35,373 bases of DNA, from assembly GCA_947466085.1 (NCBI GenBank), contig CANIEC010000032.1, positions 1 through 35,373 of the forward strand, given 5' to 3'. Made by a program: the position numbers and the translations under genes. Of this stretch, positions 7,831 to 15,871 are shown piece by piece (position 1 is the first letter of the stretch; each line of letters opens with the position of its first letter). The notes under the pieces are model-generated. The model did no database searches. It saw only the letters and a list, made by a program, of their open reading frames with translations, and had not been told where the DNA came from. The DNA comes from Rhodospirillales bacterium. Lineage in GTDB: Bacteria > Pseudomonadota > Alphaproteobacteria > Reyranellales > Reyranellaceae.

Positions 7831-7859
7831 GGGAATTCCTTTCACGAATTCAAAAGAGG

Positions 7860-7930
7860 TGTCATCCCGAGCGCAGCGAGGGACCTTCGCACGATGGAAG
7901 TAAAGGTCCCTCGCTGCGCTCGGGATGACA
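7860..7930. repeat. Perfect 28-bp inverted repeat (REP-like hairpin)
   Basis: The arms 7860-7887 and 7903-7930 are exact reverse complements over 28 bases, separated by a 15-base spacer. The left arm starts TGTCATCCCGAGCG. It lies in the short intergenic space between the divergent isonitrile-hydratase-like and GlxA genes. A perfect stem of this length with no T-tract is typical of dispersed palindromic repeats in alphaproteobacteria rather than of a terminator. It would place a large hairpin in the leader of one or both transcripts. Confidence 0.85.
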
Positions 7931-7958
7931 ATGTGCGTGTATAGCCTCATCGAGGTTC

Positions 7959-7993
7959 TGGCAGAAATGACAAAGAAAAGATAATTTCTGCCA
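7959..7993. promoter_or_regulatory. Candidate GlxA-type operator, 10-bp inverted repeat
   Basis: TGGCAGAAAT (7959-7968) and ATTTCTGCCA (7984-7993) are perfect inverted copies separated by 15 bases, so the half-site centres are 25 bases apart. The right half ends one base before the regulator's ATG at 7995. The distance suits a dimeric AraC-type protein, and the position would let the regulator repress its own transcription or translation. Confidence 0.6.
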
Positions 7994-7994
7994 A

Positions 7995-8954
7995 ATGTCC
8001 AAACCGCATCGCATCGCTCTCCTGGCCTACGACGGCTGCCAGCTCCTCGATGTCACCGGGCCCGCCGCCGTGTTCGGCGCGGCCAACGAGGGACGGGACC
8101 ATCCCGTCTACGACGTGGAGATCGTCTCGCCCGACGGCGGCCCGGTCACGTCCAACTGCGGCGTCGCGCTGGTGAGCCGTCGCTTCGGCGGGCAGTACGA
8201 CACGCTGCTGGTGGCGGGCGGATCGCGCGGGCTCAAGGCCGTGATGGCGCGCGAGGAGGTGCGGCGCTGGCTGCTCAGGGTGGCGCCCCGGACGCGACGG
8301 TTCGGGTCGGTGTGCACCGGCGCGTTCGTGCTGGCCGCCGCGGGACTGCTCGACGGCAAGCGTGTCGCCACGCACTGGGCGAGCTGTCAGCGGCTCGCCG
8401 AGAAGTTCCCCGCCGTGACCGTCGATGCCGATGCGCTCTATGTCGTCGACGGCAAGGTCTGGACCTCGGCCGGCGTGACGACCGGCATCGACATGGCGCT
8501 GGCGCTGGTCGAGGCCGATCTCGGCGCGGCGACGGCCAATCTGATCGCGCGGCACTTCGTGCTCTACGCGCGGCGGCCGGGCTACCAGTCGCAGTTCAGC
8601 CCGCTGCTGCAGGTGCAGACCGAGGCCGATGCGCCGTTCGCGCGCCTGATCGAGTGGATGCAGGCCCATCTCGCCGAACCGCTCGACGTTCCGTCGCTGG
8701 CCACCCGCGCGGGCCTCTCGGAGCGCAGCTTCTATCGCAAGTTCGTCGAGGCCACCGGCAAGACGCCGGCGCACTTCGTCGAGGGACTGCGGCTCGACGC
8801 GGCGCGTACGCTATTGGCCAAGGGCCTGCCGTTGAAGGCAATCGCCAGCCGCGTCGGCTTGCGCTCCTCGGCGCGACTCGGTCAGGCGTTCGAGCGCCGC
8901 TTCGGCATGGCGCCTTCGCTGTTCCGCGAGATGCACTCGGCCTCAGTGCCGTAG
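7995..8954 (+). CDS. GlxA-family transcriptional regulator (DJ-1/PfpI sensor plus AraC HTH)
   Basis: The 319-aa protein joins an N-terminal DJ-1/PfpI-like domain (about residues 5-190; GSVCTGAFVLAAAGLL with Cys107, THWASC, TSAGVTTGIDMAL) to a C-terminal AraC-type double helix-turn-helix (about 215-315; GLSERSFYRKFVEATGKTPAHF). Members such as GlxA and FtrA regulate catabolic genes, with the PfpI part probably sensing a ligand. It is divergent from the isonitrile-hydratase-like gene, its likely target. ATG 7995 has no Shine-Dalgarno: a palindromic operator occupies that position, and translation may be leaderless. Its 3' end overlaps the convergent MFS gene by 12 bases. Confidence 0.92.
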   Translation: MSKPHRIALLAYDGCQLLDVTGPAAVFGAANEGRDHPVYDVEIVSPDGGPVTSNCGVALVSRRFGGQYDTLLVAGGSRGLKAVMAREEVRRWLLRVAPRTRRFGSVCTGAFVLAAAGLLDGKRVATHWASCQRLAEKFPAVTVDADALYVVDGKVWTSAGVTTGIDMALALVEADLGAATANLIARHFVLYARRPGYQSQFSPLLQVQTEADAPFARLIEWMQAHLAEPLDVPSLATRAGLSERSFYRKFVEATGKTPAHFVEGLRLDAARTLLAKGLPLKAIASRVGLRSSARLGQAFERRFGMAPSLFREMHSASVP

Positions 8955-10331
8955 GCGCAGGCTGCTCAGCACGAGGGCGGTGAGGGCGAAGCCGGCGCCC
9001 AGCCAGATCGCGGCCCGCGCTGCGTCAGCCGCGCCGCCGCCTGAGAAGTCGAACAGGCCGAACACGAGCGCCACCAGTGCGGCGCCCATCGTCTGTCCGA
9101 GCGTCCGGGCCGTGGCGATGATGCCGCCGGCGCTGCCGCTGCGGTCGCGCGGCACGGCGTTCATCATCAGCCGGTTGTTGGGCGAGGCGAAGAGGCCGAA
9201 GCCCGCCCCGCACAGGACCAGTCGCCACATGATGTTGAAGGCGGACGGATCTGGCGGCAGCAGCGCCGTCAGGATCATGCCGGAGGCCATGCAGGTCAGG
9301 CCGATCGTGCCCAGCGCGCCGGCATGGTGGCGGTCGGCCAGCCGGCCGGCGATCGGCGCCACGGCGGCCAGCGCCAGCGGCCATGCCGTCAGCAGAAGGC
9401 CGGTCGCGGTGGCGTCGCGGCCCAGCACGGTGTGGAAGAAGAAGGGCAGGCTGACGAAGGCCAGACCTTGTGCGGCAAAGGTGCAGGTCGAGGCCGAGAT
9501 CGAGAGCGAGAAGATCGGCCGGCCGAACATGTCGATCGGCATCATCGGGTCCGCCAGCTTGCGCTGACGCCAGACGAAGAGGGTGCCGAACAGCGCCGCA
9601 CCCAGCAGCTCGGCCAGGATCACAGGCACGGGATGGCCGTGGCCCACGCCGTCGACGCCGAAGATCAGCAGGCCGAACGTGCCGCCGGACAGCACCGCCG
9701 AGAGCACGTCGAACGGTCGCTTGGCATGGGTCGTCACCGGCAGGAAGCGGCCGGCAAGGAAGAAGGACAGCACACCCAGTGGAATGTAGACGGCGAACAG
9801 GATCGGCCAACTCGTGATGGCGAGCAGCGCGGCGCCGAGGCTGGGGCCGGCGGCCAGCGAGGTCGCCACGACGGTGGTGTTGAAGCCGAGGCCGCGGCCC
9901 AGGGCGGCACGCGGATAGATCGAGCGCACCAGGGCCGGTTGGATGGCCATGATGGCCGCACCTCCCAGTCCCTGCAGCGTGCGCGCGGCGATCAGCCAGG
10001 CGAGCGAGGGCGCCAGCACGCAGCCGATCGAGGCCAGCGAGAAGACGACGAGGCCCCAGCGATAGACGGTGCGGTAGCCCACGATGTCGCCCAGCGCCGC
10101 CACCGGCAGCAGCATGATCATCAGGGCGATCTGGTAGGCGTTGACGATCCAGATCGAGCTCTCCGCCGTGATCGCGAGGTCGTTCGCGATGTAGGGCAAA
10201 GCAAGGTTGGTCATCGAGTTGCTGAGGACCGCCATCGACAGGCCGATGGTGATGGTCGCGATGGCGGCAAAGCGCCGTAGCCCCGGGGGCATGCCGTCGG
10301 GGAGAGGACCGGCTGAAGCGGGTTCGGCCAT
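8943..10331 (-). CDS. MFS transporter, multidrug/DHA2-like
   Basis: The 462-aa protein is a major facilitator with many hydrophobic helices, starting with a first TM at about residues 20-40 (MTNLALPYIANDL). Motif A-like GDIVGYRTVYRWG follows TM2, the ARTLQGLGGAAIMA segment is typical of drug:H+ antiporters, and a second motif-A copy is AGRLADRHHAG. It probably exports or imports a small molecule driven by protons. It is the last gene of a minus-strand operon, starting 3 bases after the stop of the TauD-like gene, so it may handle that enzyme's substrate or product. Only a weak RBS is visible, which points to translational coupling. Confidence 0.9.
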   Translation of the reverse strand: MAEPASAGPLPDGMPPGLRRFAAIATITIGLSMAVLSNSMTNLALPYIANDLAITAESSIWIVNAYQIALMIMLLPVAALGDIVGYRTVYRWGLVVFSLASIGCVLAPSLAWLIAARTLQGLGGAAIMAIQPALVRSIYPRAALGRGLGFNTTVVATSLAAGPSLGAALLAITSWPILFAVYIPLGVLSFFLAGRFLPVTTHAKRPFDVLSAVLSGGTFGLLIFGVDGVGHGHPVPVILAELLGAALFGTLFVWRQRKLADPMMPIDMFGRPIFSLSISASTCTFAAQGLAFVSLPFFFHTVLGRDATATGLLLTAWPLALAAVAPIAGRLADRHHAGALGTIGLTCMASGMILTALLPPDPSAFNIMWRLVLCGAGFGLFASPNNRLMMNAVPRDRSGSAGGIIATARTLGQTMGAALVALVFGLFDFSGGGAADAARAAIWLGAGFALTALVLSSLRLRH

Positions 10332-10334
10332 CTC

Positions 10335-11210
10335 TTATTGGGGAACCGTCAGCTCGTCGCCGCCGATGGTGGTGCGCTGCATCAGGCGCTTGTGCCTGGT
10401 CGCATCGTAGTAAGTGGCGCGATGGAGGACGGCGCGATTGTCCCAGACGATCACGTCGCCCTCGCGCCAGGCATGGGACATCATGAATTCCGGCTGCTCC
10501 GCACGCTGCGCCAGTTCCCAAAGGATCGCCTTCGACATCGGCTCGGGCCAGTCGAGGATGCGGCCGGCATGGGCGCCGATGTAGAGGGCGCGGCGGCCGT
10601 TGATGGGATTGTCGCGGAACATACGCTGCTTGACCGGCGGCAGCTCCGATAGCGACTTGGCGCTCAGGATGCCCTTCTGCACCCGGTCGCGCGAATGGGC
10701 CAGCGCATGCTCGGCCACCAGCGGATGGATCGTCGCCTGCAGGGCGGGCGGTAGCGCGTCCCAGGCCGCCCGCATGTTCAGGAATTCGGTGTTGCCACCC
10801 TCGGGCGGGCAGATCCGCGCCGTCAGGATCGAGCAGAGCGACGGCACGCGCTTGAAGGACGAGTCGGAGTGCCAGAAGTAGTTGGCCTTCTGGTAGATCA
10901 TGCGCATGTCGTCCGGCGGGATCGGCTCGCCGGTCATGATGTCGAGGTTCGACTGGCGGGCGAACTTGGTGCCGGCGGCTGGGTTGGCGCTGAGCGTCGT
11001 CTCCAGCGGCCCGAAATTCTCGCTAAAGGCGATCTGCGTGTCGTCGTCCATCGCCTGGTCGCGAAAGAGGAGCACGGAATGCTCCTCGAAGGCGGCGCGG
11101 ATCGGCCCGAACTCACGCGCCGAGAGGGGGCGCGTGATGTCGATGCCGGTGATCTCCGCGCCGAACAGCGGATGGAGCTTGCGGACTTCGATGCTGCCGG
11201 TGTTGCGCAT
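10335..11210 (-). CDS. TauD/TfdA-family Fe(II)/2-oxoglutarate dioxygenase
   Basis: This 291-aa enzyme belongs to the TauD/TfdA family, cytoplasmic dioxygenases that hydroxylate taurine, phenoxyacids, alkyl sulfates or similar substrates while converting 2-oxoglutarate to succinate. The iron ligands are visible as His114-x-Asp116 (YFWHSDSSF) and His263 (AVLHRATYYD). Arg275 and Arg279 (KRLMQRTT) match the 2-oxoglutarate-binding and substrate-side arginines of TauD. It is the middle gene of an operon with a serine hydrolase upstream (11 bases) and an MFS transporter downstream (3 bases). The RBS GAGGG overlaps the upstream stop. The substrate is unknown; the hydrolase could release it from an ester or amide. 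Confidence 0.92.
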   Translation of the reverse strand: MRNTGSIEVRKLHPLFGAEITGIDITRPLSAREFGPIRAAFEEHSVLLFRDQAMDDDTQIAFSENFGPLETTLSANPAAGTKFARQSNLDIMTGEPIPPDDMRMIYQKANYFWHSDSSFKRVPSLCSILTARICPPEGGNTEFLNMRAAWDALPPALQATIHPLVAEHALAHSRDRVQKGILSAKSLSELPPVKQRMFRDNPINGRRALYIGAHAGRILDWPEPMSKAILWELAQRAEQPEFMMSHAWREGDVIVWDNRAVLHRATYYDATRHKRLMQRTTIGGDELTVPQ

Positions 11211-11221
11211 GGCGTTGGCCC

Positions 11222-12451
11222 TCAGTCGATGATCGCCTGGTAGGTGAGCACGCGGAGCTCACGCCGGATCGGATAGGTCGAGGATGGCATGAGCTGCGTC
11301 AGCAGCACCACGGCCATGTCCTCGACCGGGTCGATCCAGAAGGCGGTGGAAGCGGCGCCGCCCCAGGCATATTCGCCAGGGGTGCCGGCGATGTAGGCCT
11401 TGGCCGGATCGATCATCACCGAGAAGCCAAGACCGAAGCCGATGCCGGTGTAGGTCGATTCGGAGAAGCGCGGCGTGCCCATGTCGGCCATGTCGCCCTT
11501 GAGGTGGTTCATGGTCATCAGCTCGACCGTCTTGCGGCCCAGCAGGCGCACGCCGTCGAGTTCGCCCTTGTTCAGCATGAACTTGCAGAAGCGCAGGTAG
11601 TCCGACGCGGTCGACACGAGGCCGCCGCCGCCCGAGTTCACCTTGCGCGGCGCGAGGTAGCGGCTCTTGGCCGGATCGTCGATCAGGTCGAGCCTGCCGC
11701 CGGGGCCGGCGCTGTAGTTGGCGGCGAAGCGGTCGTGCTTGGCGGCCGGGACGTGGAAGTCGGTGTCGACCATGCCGAGCGGGTCGATGACCTTCTCCTT
11801 GAGGTACTTCTCGAAGGGCTGGCCGGAGATCACCTCGACCAGGTAGCCCAGCACGTCGGTCGAAACCGAGTAGTTCCACGCCTTGCCCGGCTGGGCGATC
11901 AGCGGCAACTGCGCCAGACGCTCGACGACCTGCTTCAGGCTGGTGTCGGCTGTCTGGAAATCGACGCCGTCCTGTTTGGCGCGATAGGCGGCATCGACCG
12001 GATTGCTCTCCATGAAGCCGTAGGTCAGGCCCGACGTGTGGGTGAGCAGGTCGCGAAAATTGATCTCGCGCTCGGCCGGCACGGTCTCGATCTTGCCGCG
12101 GCTGCCGCCCACCATGACGCGCGGGTTGGCGAAGGCGGGAATGAACTTCGAGATCGGGTCGTCGAGCTGAAAGCGGCCCTCCTCGTACAGCATCATGATC
12201 GCCGTCGAGGTGAGCGGCTTGGTCATGGAATAAATGCGGAAGATGGTGTCGGCGCGCATCGGCTTGCCGCGGGCCACGTCGGACTTGCCTGCCACCTCGG
12301 CGAAGGCCAGCTCGCCCTTGCGCATTACGCAGGTCACCATGCCGGCCAGCTTCCCGCTGTCGACCCATCCATTCATCCAGGTGCGCACGCGGTCGAGCCG
12401 CGCTGCGGAAAGCCCGACCTGTTCGGGGGTGACGAGCGGCAGCGTGTCCAT
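11222..12451 (-). CDS. Serine hydrolase, beta-lactamase class C / esterase family
   Basis: The 409-aa protein is a penicillin-binding-protein-fold serine hydrolase (beta-lactamase class C, EstB-type). The catalytic SxxK is Ser75-Met-Thr-Lys78 (IYSMTKPL), the second motif is Tyr194-Ser-Val (NYSVSTD), and the third box lies near WGGAAST in the C-terminal part. No signal peptide is visible, so it is probably cytoplasmic and more likely an esterase or amidohydrolase than a resistance enzyme. ATG 12451 follows a GGGAGGA RBS. It is first in a minus-strand operon with TauD and MFS genes and is divergent from an SDR gene, with only 75 bases for both promoters. Confidence 0.9.
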   Translation of the reverse strand: MDTLPLVTPEQVGLSAARLDRVRTWMNGWVDSGKLAGMVTCVMRKGELAFAEVAGKSDVARGKPMRADTIFRIYSMTKPLTSTAIMMLYEEGRFQLDDPISKFIPAFANPRVMVGGSRGKIETVPAEREINFRDLLTHTSGLTYGFMESNPVDAAYRAKQDGVDFQTADTSLKQVVERLAQLPLIAQPGKAWNYSVSTDVLGYLVEVISGQPFEKYLKEKVIDPLGMVDTDFHVPAAKHDRFAANYSAGPGGRLDLIDDPAKSRYLAPRKVNSGGGGLVSTASDYLRFCKFMLNKGELDGVRLLGRKTVELMTMNHLKGDMADMGTPRFSESTYTGIGFGLGFSVMIDPAKAYIAGTPGEYAWGGAASTAFWIDPVEDMAVVLLTQLMPSSTYPIRRELRVLTYQAIID

Positions 12452-12526
12452 GGCGATCCTCCCTTGAGCCCCGCTAGACTAGCCCAGGACGACAGGGTTC
12501 AGACACGCAAAAGACGGGAGGGAGCA

Positions 12527-13426
12527 ATGGCGAGATTGTGCGAGGGACGGGTTGCGATCGTGACGGGCGGGGCTCGCGGCGTCGGCCGGGAGCATTGCCT
12601 GATGCTGGCGGAGCATGGCGCCAAGGTGGTCGTGAACGACCTGGGCGGCGACCGGGCCGGCAAGGGCAATGATGTCGGTCCGGCCCAGCAGGTCGTGAAC
12701 GAGATCAAGGCGATGGGCGGCGAGGCGGTGGCCAACGGCGACGACGTCTCCGACTGGAACGGCGCCAAGCACATGATCGACCAGGCTGTCGAGGCGTTCG
12801 GCAAGCTCGACGCCATCGTGCTAAACGCCGGCATCCTGCGCGACCGCATGCTCGTCAACATGAGCGAGGATGAGTGGGACGCGGTCATCAAGGTGCATCT
12901 CAAGGGCACCTTCGCGCCGGCCCGTCACGCCGCGGCCTACTGGCGCGACCAGGCCAAGCTCAAAGGCGGCCCGGTCGATGCGCGCATCATCACGACCACG
13001 TCGGTGTCGGGCATCTACGGCAATATCGGCCAGACCAACTACGGGGCGGCCAAGGCCGGCATCGCCTCCTTCACGATCATCGCCGCCCGCGAACTCGCCC
13101 GGTATGGCGTCACGGTGAACTCGATCTCGCCCTCGGCCTTCACGCGCATGACCGAGGATCTTCGCGAGTATACGGAAGAGGACAAGAAGCGCCGTGATCC
13201 CAAGTGGATCGCCCCGGTCGCGACCTGGCTGGTGAGCGAGGACAGCCGCGAGGTGACGGGCCGCGTGTTCCAGGCCGGAAACGGCATTTTCGCCGTCGCC
13301 GAGGGCTGGCATAAGGGCCCGACGGTCGACCAGATCATGGATCCGGTGCAGGCCGGCAAGGTGTTGGGCGAGATCGCCCGCAAGGCGCGCAAGAACGCCG
13401 GGATGAACGGTCTCGACCTGGACTGA
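12527..13426 (+). CDS. SDR family oxidoreductase (3-hydroxyacyl-CoA dehydrogenase-like)
   Basis: The 299-aa product is a classical short-chain dehydrogenase. It has TGGARGVG (13-20) for NAD(P) binding, NAG (100-102), catalytic Ser159 and Tyr172-xxx-Lys176 (NYGAAKAG). The long loop after the second strand (NDLGGDRAGKGNDVGPAQQVV) and HLKGTFA resemble the (3R)-hydroxyacyl-CoA dehydrogenase domain of multifunctional enzyme type 2, suggesting an acyl-CoA or related hydroxy substrate. ATG 12527 has a GGGAGGGAG RBS; a longer upstream frame only shadows the divergent hydrolase. It is followed after 29 bases by a Bug binding protein, probably in one transcript. Confidence 0.92.
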   Translation: MARLCEGRVAIVTGGARGVGREHCLMLAEHGAKVVVNDLGGDRAGKGNDVGPAQQVVNEIKAMGGEAVANGDDVSDWNGAKHMIDQAVEAFGKLDAIVLNAGILRDRMLVNMSEDEWDAVIKVHLKGTFAPARHAAAYWRDQAKLKGGPVDARIITTTSVSGIYGNIGQTNYGAAKAGIASFTIIAARELARYGVTVNSISPSAFTRMTEDLREYTEEDKKRRDPKWIAPVATWLVSEDSREVTGRVFQAGNGIFAVAEGWHKGPTVDQIMDPVQAGKVLGEIARKARKNAGMNGLDLD

Positions 13427-13455
13427 AGACAAACGGGGAAGAAGAAGGAAAATAC

Positions 13456-14430
13456 ATGAAGAAGATCAATCGCCGCACGGCGCTCGCGGCAACGGCCGCG
13501 GCTGCCTTGATTCCGGGTGCCGCGCGCGCCCAGGCTTGGCCCGCCAAGCAGATCCGCTGGGTCGTGCCCTATACGGCCGGCGGTCTCACCGACGTGACGA
13601 CACGGCTTACGCTCGAGAAGATGAATATCGGCCAGACCTTCGTGGTCGACAACAAGCCGGGTGCCAATTCCCTGATCGGGGCGGAGATCGTCGCGAACGC
13701 GGCTCCCGACGGCTACACCTTCCTGACGGTGATCGCCGCCCACGCTGCCAACAAGACGCTCTACGCGGGCAAGCTGAAGTTCGATCCGGTGAAGGGTTTT
13801 GCGCCGGTGTCGCTGGTCGGCGTCGCGCCGCTCATCATCACGGTGACCAACGACCTGCCGGTGAAGAATGTCGGCGAGCTGATCGCCTACGCCAAGAAGA
13901 ACCCGGGCAAGATCTCGTTCGGTTCGTCGGGGGTCGGCGCTGCAGCCCACCTCACCAGCGAAATGATGAAGCAGGTCGCCGGCATCGACATGGTGCACGT
14001 GCCCTACAAGGGCACGGCGCCCGCGCTGGCCGACCTCGCCTCCGGCAACATCCAGATGCTGATCGACGCGCCGATCGGCGTCATGACCCAGGTGCGCGCC
14101 GGCAAGATCCGTGCGCTTGCCATGCTGTCGAAGAACCGCGTGCCGGGTGTCGAGGAAGTGCCGACCATCGTGGAATCGGGTGGTCCGCTGATCGAATCGT
14201 CGACCTGGGTGATGTTCCTCGCTCCGGCCGGCACGCCCAAGGAAATCGTCGACAAGATGTCGGCCGAGGTCTCGAAGGCGCTGAAGGACGAGGCGCTGCG
14301 CAAGCGGCTGGCTGAGCAGGCGGTGATCCCCGTCGGCGCGACGCCGGAGGAGACGGGCAAGTTCCTGCAAAGCGAGATCGACAAGTGGGAGAAGGTGATC
14401 ACCACCGCCGGCGTCAAGGCCGACGCCTGA
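13456..14430 (+). CDS. Tripartite tricarboxylate transporter (TctC/Bug) substrate-binding protein
   Basis: The 324-aa protein is a Bug-type periplasmic receptor: a signal peptide with NRRTAL (twin-arginine-like) and cleavage near ARAQA, then the WPAKQIRWVVPYTAGGLTD ligand loop. Later marks are VVDNKPGANSLIGAEIV, APDGYTFL, HVPYKGTAPALADL and MFLAPAGTPKEIVDK. Bug proteins bind carboxylates, amides or aromatic acids through a conserved backbone loop and normally feed a TctA/TctB permease; none is present here. It is co-directional with the SDR gene just upstream. The ligand may be related to the SDR's substrate, but this is inference. Confidence 0.93.
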   Translation: MKKINRRTALAATAAAALIPGAARAQAWPAKQIRWVVPYTAGGLTDVTTRLTLEKMNIGQTFVVDNKPGANSLIGAEIVANAAPDGYTFLTVIAAHAANKTLYAGKLKFDPVKGFAPVSLVGVAPLIITVTNDLPVKNVGELIAYAKKNPGKISFGSSGVGAAAHLTSEMMKQVAGIDMVHVPYKGTAPALADLASGNIQMLIDAPIGVMTQVRAGKIRALAMLSKNRVPGVEEVPTIVESGGPLIESSTWVMFLAPAGTPKEIVDKMSAEVSKALKDEALRKRLAEQAVIPVGATPEETGKFLQSEIDKWEKVITTAGVKADA

Positions 14431-14451
14431 TCCAACGATCCGAGGTCCAAG

Positions 14452-14486
14452 CAGCGGCGCCGGTAAAACCGGCGCCGCTGTCGTTT
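14452..14486. terminator. Bidirectional hairpin terminator
   Basis: A perfect 13-bp stem (14452-14464 with 14468-14480) and a three-A loop lie between the convergent Bug and lectin-like genes. It is followed by TCGTTT, a weak T-tract on the plus side. Its position between two stop codons supports a terminator role for at least one strand. Confidence 0.7.
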
Positions 14487-14502
14487 GGCTCGCCGGCGGC
14501 AA

Positions 14503-15183
14503 TCAGTCGGCGGCGAAGCAGTAGAGCAGGCCGGCGCCACCCGTCGACACCAGGGCCGGCAGGTCGCAACCGCGCGACGGATGCGACGTGTTCCACGACT
14601 TCGAGGGCGCGTCGTCGCGCAGCCCCATGCGGTCGGCATGGCCGACCATGGCGCTGCCTTCGCCGCTCTTCGTCCAGTTGCCGCAGGTCATGTCCTTGTC
14701 CGGCGGGAAGGCGGTGCCGTCTGCCTGGGTGCCGGTCAGGATGTCATGCTGGTTGACCGTATAGAGGCGGCTCGGGATCAGGCGGCCGGTTTCCGCGACA
14801 TTGGTTTCCGGAGCGATCTTGTTGTTGGCCGAGTGCAGGTCCTCGACGCTGGCCGCGATCTGCACGCCCCTGGCATTCACCCACGGACCCTTGCCAATGC
14901 GGTCCCGGGCGTTGACGGCGGTCGCGCCGCCGACGGCCTGCGTGCTGAGATAGGCCCGCCATGTCTTCCCACCGGCGCCGGCCTTGGCGGCGAGCGTCTG
15001 GCAATGCCGGTCGGCGCCCTCGAGGCCGCCAAAGTTGGCGCCCTGCGGGCCGCCCACGCTGGTGATGAAGAACGTCATGTCGGGAAATTGAGGCGGCGGC
15101 TGCTGGGCCTGCGACGACGTGGCCGAGATGGCCACTGCAAGCAGCGCCGCAGCGACCGCCACATGCCTGGATTGGGTAGTCAT
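14503..15183 (-). CDS. Exported lectin-like protein
   Basis: The 226-aa product has a Sec-type signal peptide (hydrophobic core at about 8-22, AQA cleavage region near 26). Its mature domain resembles proteins annotated as bacterial lectins or endostatin-like folds: ITSVGGPQGANFGGLEGADRHC at the start, later TWRAYLSTQ, a central DLHSANNKIAPETN, and SWNTSHPSRGCDLPAL near the end. Four cysteines remain in the mature part (about 60, 166, 204 and 222), enough for two disulfides, as expected for a periplasmic or secreted protein. No catalytic motif is visible. It is single and convergent with the upstream Bug gene. The carbohydrate-binding role is a similarity-based guess. Confidence 0.75.
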   Translation of the reverse strand: MTTQSRHVAVAAALLAVAISATSSQAQQPPPQFPDMTFFITSVGGPQGANFGGLEGADRHCQTLAAKAGAGGKTWRAYLSTQAVGGATAVNARDRIGKGPWVNARGVQIAASVEDLHSANNKIAPETNVAETGRLIPSRLYTVNQHDILTGTQADGTAFPPDKDMTCGNWTKSGEGSAMVGHADRMGLRDDAPSKSWNTSHPSRGCDLPALVSTGGAGLLYCFAAD

Positions 15184-15351
15184 GTCATTTTCCCCCTGTA
15201 TTTTCAGCCATTCGAGGGTTTCATCGTCGCCTTCATGGCTGATGAGGCCCAGTAAATTTCCCGTGGGCTGAAGTTGTATGGGTGTGAAGTCGACAGTGCC
15301 TGTGCAGCCTCGGCGCTTTACTCGCTTCGTTCCGTGTCGTTTCCTCTCGCC

Positions 15352-15858
15352 ATGGTTTCGACCTTGAGCCTGGCGAACGGCCTTACGCTTCTGTTCGCTG
15401 CCCTTTGCCTCTGGACGATGGCCCTGCAGTCGCGCGGCGGCGTCACGACCCTGGGCCGCGTGGCTTTGCCGGGCGGCTTCGCCGTGATGGCGACGCTGAT
15501 GCTGCTCGCCGGTGTGTTCGAGGCGAGTATTCTGTTCGACATCCTCTGGGTCGTGGCCTTTGCCGTGGGGGCGATGATCGGCCGCATTCGCGGCTGGATG
15601 CTCAGCATGCAGTCGAACCGCGAAGCCGGGCTCGTCTCGCTGCCCGCAACGGTCGACGGCCTGGCCGCGGCGCTCATTCTCGCCGCGCTGTCCGGAATCG
15701 ACTTCACCTCCGCGATGCTCGGCGAGGCCCTGATCGAGCCGGGCTACATCGCCGCTGCCAGCGCTCTGTGCGCCGGCTTCCTCGGCTACCGGATGCTCGT
15801 CATCGCGCTGCGCGTCGTTCGTCCGACGCCACCCGGCAACGTGTCGCGCGCCGCCTGA
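15352..15858 (+). CDS. Hypothetical integral membrane protein
   Basis: This 168-aa protein is not recognised as a specific family. It is mostly hydrophobic, with about four or five predicted membrane helices: residues 5-22, 35-55, 58-75, a weaker one around 95-115, and 130-155. A short basic C-terminal tail follows (RVVRPTPPGNVSRAA). The start ATG 15352 (MVSTLSLANG) is preferred because it opens directly into the first helix; a TTG at 15274 would add 26 residues without clear support. No strong RBS is visible. It lies alone between the lectin-like gene and the convergent amidase. Confidence 0.6.
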   Translation: MVSTLSLANGLTLLFAALCLWTMALQSRGGVTTLGRVALPGGFAVMATLMLLAGVFEASILFDILWVVAFAVGAMIGRIRGWMLSMQSNREAGLVSLPATVDGLAAALILAALSGIDFTSAMLGEALIEPGYIAAASALCAGFLGYRMLVIALRVVRPTPPGNVSRAA

Positions 15859-15871
15859 CGGCGCGCCGGCG

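Noticed and set aside
7831..7950. N-terminal extension of the isonitrile-hydratase-like protein
   Set aside because: It translates the 28-bp inverted repeat, and the shorter ATG has a good RBS and matches the family length.
9324..10280. Long plus-strand ORF (318 codons) opposite the MFS gene
   Set aside because: Its translation is a low-complexity Gln/Arg/Gly/Asp-rich string with no domain, and it is exactly antisense to a clear MFS transporter. It is a high-GC shadow.
11222..12451. Antibiotic-resistance beta-lactamase
   Set aside because: The class C motifs are present, but there is no signal peptide and the operon is catabolic, so an esterase-type serine hydrolase is more likely.
11504..12526. 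Upstream extension of the SDR frame (about 340 codons)
   Set aside because: It lies antisense to the serine hydrolase and has no homology-like motifs; ATG 12527 with its RBS is the start.
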